Assembly: GCA_023623175.1 (NCBI GenBank)
Contig: JAMNXU010000021.1
Location: forward strand, 70,912 to 134,911
Direction of reading: 5' to 3'
DNA: 64,000 nucleotides
From: Bacillota bacterium
GTDB taxonomy: Bacteria > Bacillota > Clostridia > Acetivibrionales > JAMNXU01
The notes beneath the pieces were generated by a model that did no database searches, was not told the DNA's origin, and saw only the letters and a list, made by a program, of their open reading frames with translations. Each line of letters begins with the position of its first letter. Within the stretch, counting starts at the first letter, position 1. The translations under genes were made by a program, and so were the position numbers. Of the stretch, positions 10,501 through 17,124 are shown piece by piece.

Positions 10501-13294
10501 TCGTCACGCAAACTCTTGCGACAGTCCTTGCAATGGCATCAGCCATCAGCCATGCCTGGTAGGGTATGAACGCAAACTGCAGCAAGCACTGGTAAAACAG
10601 GGCTTTTGTTGTCCCTATGCCCGAGCCTCCGTTTTTTTGCCTTCCGCATGCGTAGCTTCCCGTAATAATTGAATTGACGACAAAGCTAATCAGCGGCAGA
10701 AATGCTGTCACCAGTACGAAAATTGACCATATAGCCCACCGGTCGGGCAAAAACGCTGCGCATGCCAGTACAAGCAACAGCAGTAAAGGTTGCATCAGGC
10801 TTCTTCTTAAATTATCGATGATTTTCCATTTGCTTATCGCGGATAACGGATTAGCCACCTTATGGCCGAGCCTGTTCCTGACCCTGGGCAGGAGCCACGG
10901 CAAAAGCTGCCAGTCTCCCCTTACCCAGCGGTGCAGCCGCATGGCGTATGAATTATACCTGGCAGGATAGCCGTCTATCAGTTCTATGTCCATTACAAGC
11001 CCCGCGCGGACATAGCATCCCTCAAGCAGGTCATGGCTGAGTACCGCGTTTTCGGGAACGGCGTCCTTCAGTATATCCTGGAATACGTTAAGATCGTATA
11101 TTCCCTTGCCGGTAAAAATACCTTCTCCGAACAGGTCCTGGTAGACGTCGGAAACGGCAGTGGTGTAAGGATCTATACCGCTCTGGTTGGCAAAAATCCT
11201 TGCAAAAAGCGATTTGTTTGACGCGTTTATGCTGATGCCTATTCTTGGCTGCAGTATGCCATAACCCCTCAAAACCCTGCCCGATTCCCGGTCGACAACC
11301 GCCCTGTTGAGCGGATGGGCCAGCGTTCCTATCAGCCTTTTCGCAGCGTCCATGGGAAGGTTTGTATCGGCGTCAAGGGTGATTACAAATTTTGCGCGGG
11401 CAAGCGGAGCCGGGTCGCTGCTGACTATGGAATAGCTCGTGTTCCTGCTTCCACGGATGAGGTCATTGAGCTCCAGTATCGCGCCCCTTTTCCGCTCCCA
11501 GCCCATCCAGCGGCCCTGTTTTTCATTATATTGCCTGTGCCGGTGGAAATAGTAAAACAGTTTGTTTTCGCCGGTGCTGTAGCGCCTGTTGAGTTCTTCC
11601 ACGCCGTTCAGGGCCGCCCGGACGATCTCGTCGTCATCGGGCATGTGTTGGGAATCGCTGTCCCTGAAATCGCCCACCAGCGCAAAATACAGGTTGTTTT
11701 CCCTGTTTGCGAGATAATATATCTCAAGTTGCTCCAGCAGCTCGCGGACACGTTTAGCAGACGGCAACAGGGTAGGCACAATGACAAGCGTCGTGTATTC
11801 CCCGGGTATTCGCTCTTTCAGCTCGAGCCTGGGGAAAAAACTGGGTTTGCAGATATGGCTGACTACGCTGTTGGTGATTGAAACAGCAATGTCGCTGGCG
11901 GGTATCAATGCCGCCGCAAATAAGGCTATGAGCCCAAAAACGGGCATTTGTGAAGAGGCGTTCCATATTGCGGCGCAGAACAATGCAGAAATCGCCATTG
12001 ATAAAATAACAATCGAGCCAATATAGAACAGCGACGGTTTTCTTTTCAAAATGCCTGAAAGCCCGTCTCCTTTATATTTCCCGTATCCCAGTTTTTCCTT
12101 GAGTTTCTCCGCGCCCCTGTCCACAAGGTAGTAGCCCACATGGGTTTCCGGGCAGGTTTCCCCGCACTTTTCAAAAGCCTCCCTGGCGCAGATTACCGAA
12201 ATCCTCGCAATATTCGTTTCTGAAGTCCTGAGCTTTTTGGCAAGTTTTGCAATGGTATGCCTGTAATAGTCCCTCGATTCAAAATCCATGAGTTTGTACA
12301 CGCCGGACGGGTCGGACGAAAGAATTTGCTCAACGCTGCTGAGCTCTTCAAACATTTCCGACCAGTTCATCGTGGATACAAACCGCAGCCCCATTACACA
12401 GTTGCCCATTGATACCTGCCTTGTGGCCTGGATTTGATGTTCCTGCGAAATTACGGCTTCAATATTGGAATTTTGCTCTACAAGCTTTAAGTCAATCAGT
12501 TTCACTATATCGGCAGCCCTTTTGCCTTCTTTCCTCAGGTTCTGCAGCAGATGTTCCACGAAAGAAGGCCTGTAACGGTCAACAGACATCAGCTTGTGGC
12601 TGAACCGCTCTGATGAAAGGTCTTTTGCGGCTTCCAGCAGGTCCTTCGCCACCCTGTCGGCTTCATGCCACTGCATCTGCGATTTCAAAACCTTCTCGCA
12701 CAAATGCCTGAGTTCTTCAATAAGCGCATGCCTGAGCATTATGGCAAAAGACCAGAGCTCTTCCATTGAAAGCGTAACTTCTGACTGGTAGGCTTTCAGA
12801 AAGCCAATTATTCTTTCCTCATCCAGGCGGGCATCCGTATGGGACACGAGTTCGATGGCTATGGCGTAAATTCTCGGGTATCCCTTCATTACGCCACTCC
12901 TTAACACCGGCAGCCTGGAATGGCCGCACTTGGCAAGGCAGTGCCGGATATCCTTGACCTGTTCCTCAATGATGTAATAGTTGTCAAGAAGCCATTCCGC
13001 CGCGGGCGCAATATTATACAATGTTTCCACGTCGCTGTTCAGTTTCCTGTACACATGGGTAATCACTGCAAAATTGTCATTGAGCCTCGGAAGAAGCCTG
13101 TAAACCTTCCGGGGTTTTCTATATACAGCGTGATTTCTCGCCAGTTCCGCGGCATGTTTAACCAGGTCTTCAGGGTTAAGAATGGCTGAATCAAGCTTCA
13201 GGCCCTCTTTTTTCATTGCACGTATCTGGATCAGTATCAAAAAAGCAATCAAACCGCCTAAAATCAGGTATGTAATGGCAATTACAAAATTCAT
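4508..13294 (-). CDS. giant cyclic beta-1,2-glucan synthase (GT84/GH94 type)
   Basis: This 2928-residue membrane enzyme matches the NdvB/ChvB cyclic beta-1,2-glucan synthase family, which makes cyclic beta-1,2-glucans from UDP-glucose. Visible in order: an N-terminal membrane helix (3-23); membrane helices around 425-490; a GT84 glycosyltransferase core with VITLDADTNLP, SHDLLEG and RWVRGDWQLLPW; more helices to about 1010; a glucoamylase-like domain with WGVSESGFNAFD and FMAHHQGMS; two beta-sandwich sugar-binding regions; and a C-terminal GH94 phosphorylase-like domain with GSGDWNDGMN, whose Asp is the general acid in GH94. In characterised synthases this last domain adjusts chain length. 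The ATG at 13294 follows AGGAGCA. The gene is alone, with no dedicated exporter beside it. Product identity is inferred from architecture; another linear or cyclic beta-1,2-glucan is possible. Confidence 0.9.
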   Translation of the reverse strand: MNFVIAITYLILGGLIAFLILIQIRAMKKEGLKLDSAILNPEDLVKHAAELARNHAVYRKPRKVYRLLPRLNDNFAVITHVYRKLNSDVETLYNIAPAAEWLLDNYYIIEEQVKDIRHCLAKCGHSRLPVLRSGVMKGYPRIYAIAIELVSHTDARLDEERIIGFLKAYQSEVTLSMEELWSFAIMLRHALIEELRHLCEKVLKSQMQWHEADRVAKDLLEAAKDLSSERFSHKLMSVDRYRPSFVEHLLQNLRKEGKRAADIVKLIDLKLVEQNSNIEAVISQEHQIQATRQVSMGNCVMGLRFVSTMNWSEMFEELSSVEQILSSDPSGVYKLMDFESRDYYRHTIAKLAKKLRTSETNIARISVICAREAFEKCGETCPETHVGYYLVDRGAEKLKEKLGYGKYKGDGLSGILKRKPSLFYIGSIVILSMAISALFCAAIWNASSQMPVFGLIALFAAALIPASDIAVSITNSVVSHICKPSFFPRLELKERIPGEYTTLVIVPTLLPSAKRVRELLEQLEIYYLANRENNLYFALVGDFRDSDSQHMPDDDEIVRAALNGVEELNRRYSTGENKLFYYFHRHRQYNEKQGRWMGWERKRGAILELNDLIRGSRNTSYSIVSSDPAPLARAKFVITLDADTNLPMDAAKRLIGTLAHPLNRAVVDRESGRVLRGYGILQPRIGISINASNKSLFARIFANQSGIDPYTTAVSDVYQDLFGEGIFTGKGIYDLNVFQDILKDAVPENAVLSHDLLEGCYVRAGLVMDIELIDGYPARYNSYAMRLHRWVRGDWQLLPWLLPRVRNRLGHKVANPLSAISKWKIIDNLRRSLMQPLLLLLVLACAAFLPDRWAIWSIFVLVTAFLPLISFVVNSIITGSYACGRQKNGGSGIGTTKALFYQCLLQFAFIPYQAWLMADAIARTVARVCVTKRNLLEWVTAADMELQLKNTHGAFWRRMWAGPVAGLLIIVSAACSTNAGLLALSVPFSASWIISPSLAWFISRQRTEKKPVRSESDVRELRLLARKIWRYFEDFAGPRDNYLPVDNFQEDPLKGAAHRTSPTNIGFLLVSMLAARDLGYLSTSALAEKLNNTITTIEKLDKWKGHLYNWYDTITLRVLRPLYVSTVDSGNYLGYLMVLEQGLREYLKKPILDSELALGLIDTIELFNEEIGDAERRIDTLPLKELAAGGEINAVRWREVLTNLRESITSSFTQSEIKSAFWGKRLLESIGMLLDEADRLFLPAKYREINIGHGTGSKEGNAEEPGISALINECLGPGSLISLLNSYEKLINFTREKVEECRSDKPGSPECCEAGDFYAGLLETAQALYENCRNLIRLMEGLARRISVLIENIEFRPLYNEKRQLFAIGYNVEEGHQGKSFYDLLASEARQASYIAVARGEISQKHWFRLGRRLVGIDGQKGLVSWTGTMFEYLMPTLIMRSFENTLLDETYKFVLKNQIKFGKKRNIPWGVSESGFNAFDLNLNYQYKAFGIPELGLKRGLGNDIVVAPYATLLALPWEPEKAVENIRRMKKEGFEGLYGLYEAIDYTPSRLGRGEKYRVVKSFMAHHQGMSLLALDNYFNDNIMQKRFHSNPLIKAAELLLQERVPSRVTYTKEHRDDYIYYRQEVPDDGEVVRMLGIPSERMPEVHVLSNGSYTVVLTDGGAGYSRCNGLDVTRWRPGIKEPEGGIYIYVRNMNSNESWPATYRPGGPEPEVYNVVFSPDRAEYMRKDGNIETHTEVVVSPEDNVEIRRVSLTNRSQKVRVMEITSYMEVVLADHNADAVHPAFSNLFIRTELIAKHDSLIASRRPRSSKQVPVYAFHTVAVEGEVIGDIQYETDRFRFVGRNRDLGEPQAMDVNQPLSGTLGSVLDPVLSLRRIVRLEPGQTARISFTVGVAESRKIALELAEKYHDPASTDRALELSWTRSQVESRYLGFNADDVRLCLKILPHLLFNSPARKKWADMIAANKKGQPGLWAYGISGDLPILLVVIRERSETQLVQRMLKAHEYWKMKGLPVDLVILLEDEGGYTQPLLEAVRDLVSASHARELMDIPGGVFIRNAGVMDDEDRALLYTAARLVLRGDGGPPEEQLETEREVLPVSEEFDPAEFSDEYEDMDPTRHPETQVSKDLRFFNGIGGFDKKGTEYVIELADGQSTPTPWVNVIANRNFGFLISESGAGYTWAENSRENKLTPWSNDPVVDPPGEVIYARDEDRGNLWSITPAPIRQKAKYTVRHGFGYTVFEHTSNGLRQKLTEFVALEHPVKICLVRLKNMGTSKRRISLTWYVRPVMGVLEHENVPFIVTEVSRENGALLFRNVYNSEFPGRVMFIDCSEKERSYTGDRVEFIGLDGSLKNPAALRRKGGLSGRTGAALDPCGAIQTVIELNPSEEKEAVFLLGQGRDAAEAVSLSNMFRKVRAAANELEKVKIFWRKKLQAIQVSTPDESMNFMLNGWLMYQVISCRLWARSAFYQSGGAYGFRDQLQDSLAVTYIWPEHTRRQILLHAAHQFLEGDVQHWWHPEANKGIRTRYSDDLVWLVYVTEDYIRCTGDRSILDATAPWLESDPLPEGVDERYDVPRIAGHESTLYEHCVRALDKALKFGTHGIPLIGSGDWNDGMNTVGNKGKGESIWLGWFIYKVLVDFIPLCRAKGDLERAERYAETAKAIAEAIEAHAWDGSWYRRAYFDDGRPLGSAQNTECRIDSLAQSWSAISGVGRKNRVEEAMNAVEKYLVDRNEGIIKLLAPPFDEGDLEPGYIKGYVPGVRENGGQYTHAAVWVILAFAKMGYGDKAWELYHMINPINHARTPIEYMRYKVEPYVMAADVYAVHPHAGRGGWTWYTGAAGWMYRVGIENILGFTKLGDRVKIDPCIPASWTHYTMVVKHGDTTWHIKVQNPSHVNKGVHKIILDGVEIEGDSFEFRDDGEQHVVEVLMG

Positions 13295-13493
13295 TGCTCC
13301 TAATCACCGCTCCTGTTGTCAGAAGTATTTCTCAAAGGTCTTGCATATATATGTTTCACAAGATTTTTTGCATATATTACTAATGTTTTGTTAACTGCCT
13401 TTAAACGGCCTTGCCTTTACAAAGCCTAATGTTTATATCTTTCCCGATTCTGGCGGTAAAAATAATTAGAACCACAAAATTCCTGCAATGGTA

Positions 13494-13550
13494 TGGGACA
13501 CGGGGACGGTTCTCTTGTCCTATGGGACACGGGGACGGTTCTCTTGTCCC
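13494..13550 (+). repeat. two tandem copies of a GGGACACGGGGACGG intergenic repeat
   Basis: Two direct copies of a 28-base unit (13494-13521 and 13523-13550) begin ATGGGACACGGGGACGG and end TTCTCTTGTCC. The ends GGGACA and TGTCCC are complementary, so each copy is a small palindrome. Sequences of this type are, from memory, scattered between genes in many Clostridia and resemble REP-like elements. Together with the inverted copy at 13828 they bracket the terminator of the upstream operon. Confidence 0.75.
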
Positions 13551-13574
13551 ATCCAAAAACATTCCATCATTGAG

Positions 13575-13616
13575 GCAAAAAATAAAAGCCGTTAAGCAAA
13601 TTCATGCTCAACGGCT
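13575..13616 (-). terminator. intrinsic terminator of the DUF4091 cassette
   Basis: On the minus strand AGCCGTTGAGCA (13605-13616) pairs with TGCTTAACGGCT (13587-13598) around a short loop, followed by TTTATTTTTTGCC. It lies about 280 bases below the last gene of the cassette and upstream of the glucan synthase. Confidence 0.8.
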
Positions 13617-13827
13617 GATTAACGTACGCTGAATCTCTTATTATAAATTTATTAAACAAAATTAATTTAATCTTAAATTTAATCTTACGTCTAATATAAT
13701 TTTCGTCCGCTTGTGCAAAGCCATACCAAAATGCGACTAAAAACTGTCTAATTGAACCAGGGTATCATTCTCCAAACGGACAAATGAACCGTTGCCGTGT
13801 ACCTTTTTAGGGGAAATCATTCCCGAT
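13617..13827. other. AT-rich gap with no visible gene
   Basis: This is the part of the 603-base gap between the glucan synthase and the small gene at 13898 not covered by the terminator and repeats. It is AT-rich with repeated TTTAATCTTA motifs and fragments that look like decayed copies of the neighbouring repeat. No reading frame, RNA gene or convincing promoter was seen. On the other side of the repeats, 13295-13493 contains two TTGCATATAT direct repeats (near 13341 and 13369) upstream of the glucan synthase. Confidence 0.4.
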
Positions 13828-13856
13828 TGGGACAAGAGAACCGTCCCCCTGTCCCA
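13828..13856 (-). repeat. inverted copy of the GGGACACGGGGACGG repeat
   Basis: TGGGACAAGAGAACCGTCCC followed by CCTGTCCCA is the reverse complement of the units at 13494-13550, with one or two changes. A more decayed copy follows at about 13860-13900 (GAACCGCCTTCC, CCTCCCCGTGTACC). The pair of oppositely oriented copies flanks about 280 bases. Confidence 0.7.
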
Positions 13857-13897
13857 AAAGAACCGCCTTCCTTATCCCAGGGAACCTCCCCGTGTAC

Positions 13898-14329
13898 CTA
13901 CACGTTCTCCCTGATTTCAAGCACGCCCACGATCCTGTTTTCACTGTCCCTCAGCGCATAGTAATGGGATATAAAACCTTCATCGGTCACTCTTTTGGCG
14001 CTTTCGCCGGTAGTGAACACGTGCTTCATCTCGGGATTGACGGGCGTTATCAGGTGCGCCGGGCGCCTGCCCTGTCCTCCGGCAATCACGGGAACCGCGA
14101 GGTTGCTGTTATCGGGCCTGAGCTGCCACAGGACCGTGGAAATATCAAGATCGGGGTTAATTCTCTCGAGTTTGAGCAGCGCGATTTTCAATTCATTGAA
14201 ATCGTCATGTATATAATTAACATCGTCATAGTCGAGGCTGAACTTATCGGTCATGACATTTTCAAACTTGTCCCCGTCGATGTACATAAGCCCGATACGC
14301 GCCACATTGTCGATATCCAGAACTCTCAT
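13898..14329 (-). CDS. small conserved partner of DUF4091 protein, copy A
   Basis: This encodes 143 residues of unknown function. Its ATG overlaps the TGA of the upstream DUF4091 gene as ATGA, so the two are translationally coupled. It is clearly homologous over its whole length to the protein at 18559-19020. Shared blocks include RVLDIDN, ARIGLMY, SLDYDDV, ERINPDLDI, VLWQLRPDN, LVNPEM and SHYYA, and both end in a hydrophobic strand (IVGVLEI). There is no signal peptide or membrane helix. The C-terminal half, with a 'TGES...SHYYA.R...IV.VLE' pattern, recalls a single PAS-like sensor fold, but this is a guess. Its coupling to a glycosidase-like gene suggests a subunit or sugar-sensing partner. 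Confidence 0.75.
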   Translation of the reverse strand: MRVLDIDNVARIGLMYIDGDKFENVMTDKFSLDYDDVNYIHDDFNELKIALLKLERINPDLDISTVLWQLRPDNSNLAVPVIAGGQGRRPAHLITPVNPEMKHVFTTGESAKRVTDEGFISHYYALRDSENRIVGVLEIRENV

Positions 14330-16095
14330 TTCCCTTCTCCTCCATCCATTATTTTAAGGGTTTCAATCTTTATTTTCTCCGTTTTGGCCGGGGATTCCAC
14401 CGGTTCCCTGTAACCCGCCGCTGCATCGGAAAGTCCGGCGTTGGTCCATGTATGGGGCGGGTCGTTGATGAATGCAGGTTTCTCCCTCCACCAGAAGTTT
14501 TCGTCAGCATGGAAGTGTTCGTTAATAACATCTATTATTTTATCGAGCTTGCCCGTGCCCTCGGCCATTTTCATCAAATCGCCCGTCTGCATGAAATTGC
14601 GCAGCGCTTTGAGCCTTATGGACGGAATGGGCCCGTTCAGGCCAAACCTGACGCCGGGGTACCAGTAAATTTCACTTCCCAGCGCGAAGGGTGTTTCAAG
14701 GTAGTCAGCCTTTCCAAAGCCCGTGGAGTTCCAGAGCGTGAATCCGTCTATGCCGTAGACTACGGCCTTCATGGGCCAGACAAACAGCTCAAGCAGGCTT
14801 GCCGGCAGTCCACCGCTTCCCCCGTATATAAACACGATATTCCCTTTTTCCTTCATCGGTCTGACGCTTTCCGGGAACCACGAGAAGATCAGGCTGTTTA
14901 CAACCCAGAGCCTGCAGATGTCCGCGTATTTCTGCCGGTAGTGCAGCCCGTAGGACCAGCTTGAGTCGGTTCTCATGATGAACTTTGCATCGGTCTCGTC
15001 AAAAATGTCCTTTACATAATCATGGAATATTTCAAATATGACCCCGTCTTCCTGGAACCTCGTCTCGTCTCCGTCAAAGGGGAAAAACCTGTACCGTTTC
15101 TTGTGGTTGAAGAAAAGCTCCATGTAGGTTTCGGTCCAGCCCTTTTCCTCAAAATGCCGCGTAAACTCTTTCATTATCCTGCGGAACTCCGTCCTGTATC
15201 CCTTTTTGCCCCATTTTGTAAAATCCGCAGGCCAGCAGAAATTAAAGGGAAGGTAGAGAAACTTTATGGGCGCCGGCCCGCGCCTGGTGCCTTCAAAGGC
15301 AGTGCCGTCAAGGAGCGGCCCGAAATGCCTGTCAAACCTTTCCCAGGACCTGACGCGGATATCCAGTCCTTCGCCTTCAATTTCGGGCGCGTAGGAATCG
15401 ACCACGATCCCGGAATGCCTGTAAGGCAGGTAATGGAATATGCAGCGATGCTCATAGGCCATGCGGTGGAATTGTCTTTCCAGTTCAAAATAGGATCCGT
15501 CATTGTACCTGTCGGGGTTTTCAGCCACCCTGGGAAATACCGCGGATATCGAATCGGCATAGGCATTGAGATCCGCGTAAATCCTGCTTTCATTACACAA
15601 AGCCACGTCATGGACCTTGACCGTTATTTCAAATTCATGGGTTGTTCCGTCTACATCAACCTTAATTTTACCGCCATAATATCCCGGCTGCGTTTCTTCG
15701 GGAATGAACAGATCCACCCACAGCGCGCCGACCCTTTGGTTCCTGAGATATTCCTCGTCCAGGGGAACTTTAAATTCCAGGTTTGTTTTCCCATACGGGA
15801 TCAGCGCGTCGGGTATGTATTTCCCGTTCACCTTGTGGAACCATTCTATATAGGTTTCATACTCGTTCCTGGAGATGGTTCCTACTCCCCTGAGATCTGA
15901 ATAATCTATATTGACTTTGCTGATTTTCTGCCCCTTGGTATCAAAAACTACCTGGAATGAAACATATTCGTTTCTTGCACTTTCAAGCACAATGGATTTT
16001 CCGTGTTTTACGCAATCACCGGAGAATTCTTTTTCAATCACTTCTCCCGTAAGACCGTCTATTCGGAAGTGATCCTTTATCAAGTAAACTTCCAT
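14326..16095 (-). CDS. DUF4091 (GH123-like) glycoside hydrolase, copy A
   Basis: The 589-residue protein has an N-terminal beta-sandwich region (to about 170) and a TIM-barrel-like region of the DUF4091 family. DUF4091 is related to GH123 beta-N-acetylgalactosaminidases, which use an Asp-Glu pair and substrate assistance. A GDET motif at residues 342-345 is a plausible equivalent of that Asp-Glu pair. It is rich in aromatic residues (FFNHKKRYRFFPF, WSYGLHY), typical of sugar clefts. No signal peptide is present, so it should act in the cytoplasm. It is a close paralogue of the protein at 19073-20839. The ATG follows GAGGAGCGGTTGC, 13 bases after the oxidoreductase stop. The substrate is unknown. 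Confidence 0.8.
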   Translation of the reverse strand: MEVYLIKDHFRIDGLTGEVIEKEFSGDCVKHGKSIVLESARNEYVSFQVVFDTKGQKISKVNIDYSDLRGVGTISRNEYETYIEWFHKVNGKYIPDALIPYGKTNLEFKVPLDEEYLRNQRVGALWVDLFIPEETQPGYYGGKIKVDVDGTTHEFEITVKVHDVALCNESRIYADLNAYADSISAVFPRVAENPDRYNDGSYFELERQFHRMAYEHRCIFHYLPYRHSGIVVDSYAPEIEGEGLDIRVRSWERFDRHFGPLLDGTAFEGTRRGPAPIKFLYLPFNFCWPADFTKWGKKGYRTEFRRIMKEFTRHFEEKGWTETYMELFFNHKKRYRFFPFDGDETRFQEDGVIFEIFHDYVKDIFDETDAKFIMRTDSSWSYGLHYRQKYADICRLWVVNSLIFSWFPESVRPMKEKGNIVFIYGGSGGLPASLLELFVWPMKAVVYGIDGFTLWNSTGFGKADYLETPFALGSEIYWYPGVRFGLNGPIPSIRLKALRNFMQTGDLMKMAEGTGKLDKIIDVINEHFHADENFWWREKPAFINDPPHTWTNAGLSDAAAGYREPVESPAKTEKIKIETLKIMDGGEGK

Positions 16096-16108
16096 GCAAC
16101 CGCTCCTC

Positions 16109-17110
16109 TCACTTTTTTATATAAACCGGAACTTTTTTAATCATGCATTCTTCAATTTCCACGGTCTGAAGCGTCGTCTCCAGGTTCACTTCAGGCATTC
16201 GGCCCGCCCTGATGTCTTCGAAAAAGGACACGTTCTCCTGGTAAAAACCGCATGTTTCAAAAATCTCCGTGCCGGAAACAAGATCGGATCCCTTAATATT
16301 AAGCACCTCGATATTGTTCTGAAGGTGTACCAGGCTTCCGGGAACGTCATATTCAAACCACATCGGCGTATTGCAGAACAACGTGTTGTCGTAAAGGTTC
16401 ACCGTGATCCTCTCGATTCTCACGCCGGCTACGGGACAGATATTGAAATGGGCATAGGCGCCCGATTCAAATTCGCAGTCCAGGAAGTAATTCATCACGC
16501 CGGGTCTGCCTATGTCCGGCAGTTCCTGGTAATGAAAATTTATTCGCGAAAAGTCCGAACCCGCAAGGAACCTCACGGCGTCAATTCCATGGACCGCCGT
16601 GGTGGCAAACTCAGGGTCGAACCTTTTCACCCTGTACATGTCGCACCGGATATCATGGATGTCGCCGGGTTTGAAGTTTTTGTCAAGTATTTTCTTAAGT
16701 TCGCTGATCAGCGGATCAAATCGCCTGTTGTAGGCGACCTGGTTGGGCACTTTCTTTTCCCTGGCAATTTCCATCAGCCTGTAGGCTTCTTCGTATGTTT
16801 TTGCCTGGGGTTTTTCCATCATGAGCGGAAAGCCTTTTTCCAGTATGAGCGAAGCAAGTTCAAAAGTCAGATCCACAGGAGCCACGAGGCAGACCGCATC
16901 GGGCTTCTCTACTTCGAGCATCCTGTCAAGATCGGTATAATACTTTTCAAAACCAAAAGCATCCCTGAATGCTGCCGCCTTTTCCTCGTCAAGGTCACAA
17001 CAGGCCACGAGCCTTGTGTCGCTGAAGTTCTCCCTGTACTTCTTGTACGATGGGCCGTGAACCTTTGTCGCATGATTCCCACAGCCGATTGTGCATATTT
17101 TGAGAGCCAT
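16109..17110 (-). CDS. Gfo/Idh/MocA-family NAD(P)-dependent sugar oxidoreductase
   Basis: This 333-residue protein has an N-terminal Rossmann fold starting IGCGNHATKVHG and the family EKPQAKT motif, whose Lys is catalytic, near residue 98. A C-terminal alpha/beta domain carries the substrate site. Such enzymes oxidise or reduce hydroxyl groups of sugars, inositols and sugar acids, often to allow unusual glycosidic bonds to be cleaved. It lies 14 bases below the beta-helix gene and 13 bases above DUF4091 copy A, clearly in one operon. The ATG follows AGGAAGTTGAGCC. The substrate cannot be read from the sequence. Confidence 0.88.
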   Translation of the reverse strand: MALKICTIGCGNHATKVHGPSYKKYRENFSDTRLVACCDLDEEKAAAFRDAFGFEKYYTDLDRMLEVEKPDAVCLVAPVDLTFELASLILEKGFPLMMEKPQAKTYEEAYRLMEIAREKKVPNQVAYNRRFDPLISELKKILDKNFKPGDIHDIRCDMYRVKRFDPEFATTAVHGIDAVRFLAGSDFSRINFHYQELPDIGRPGVMNYFLDCEFESGAYAHFNICPVAGVRIERITVNLYDNTLFCNTPMWFEYDVPGSLVHLQNNIEVLNIKGSDLVSGTEIFETCGFYQENVSFFEDIRAGRMPEVNLETTLQTVEIEECMIKKVPVYIKK

Positions 17111-17124
17111 GGCTCAACTTCCTT

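Noticed and set aside
13494-13550. Possible CRISPR array
   Set aside because: Only two adjacent copies with a one-base gap, no spacers and no cas genes in the window.
13411-13632. 73-residue frame over the GGGACACGGGGACGG repeats
   Set aside because: It is made of repeat sequence and the terminator, with no start signal.
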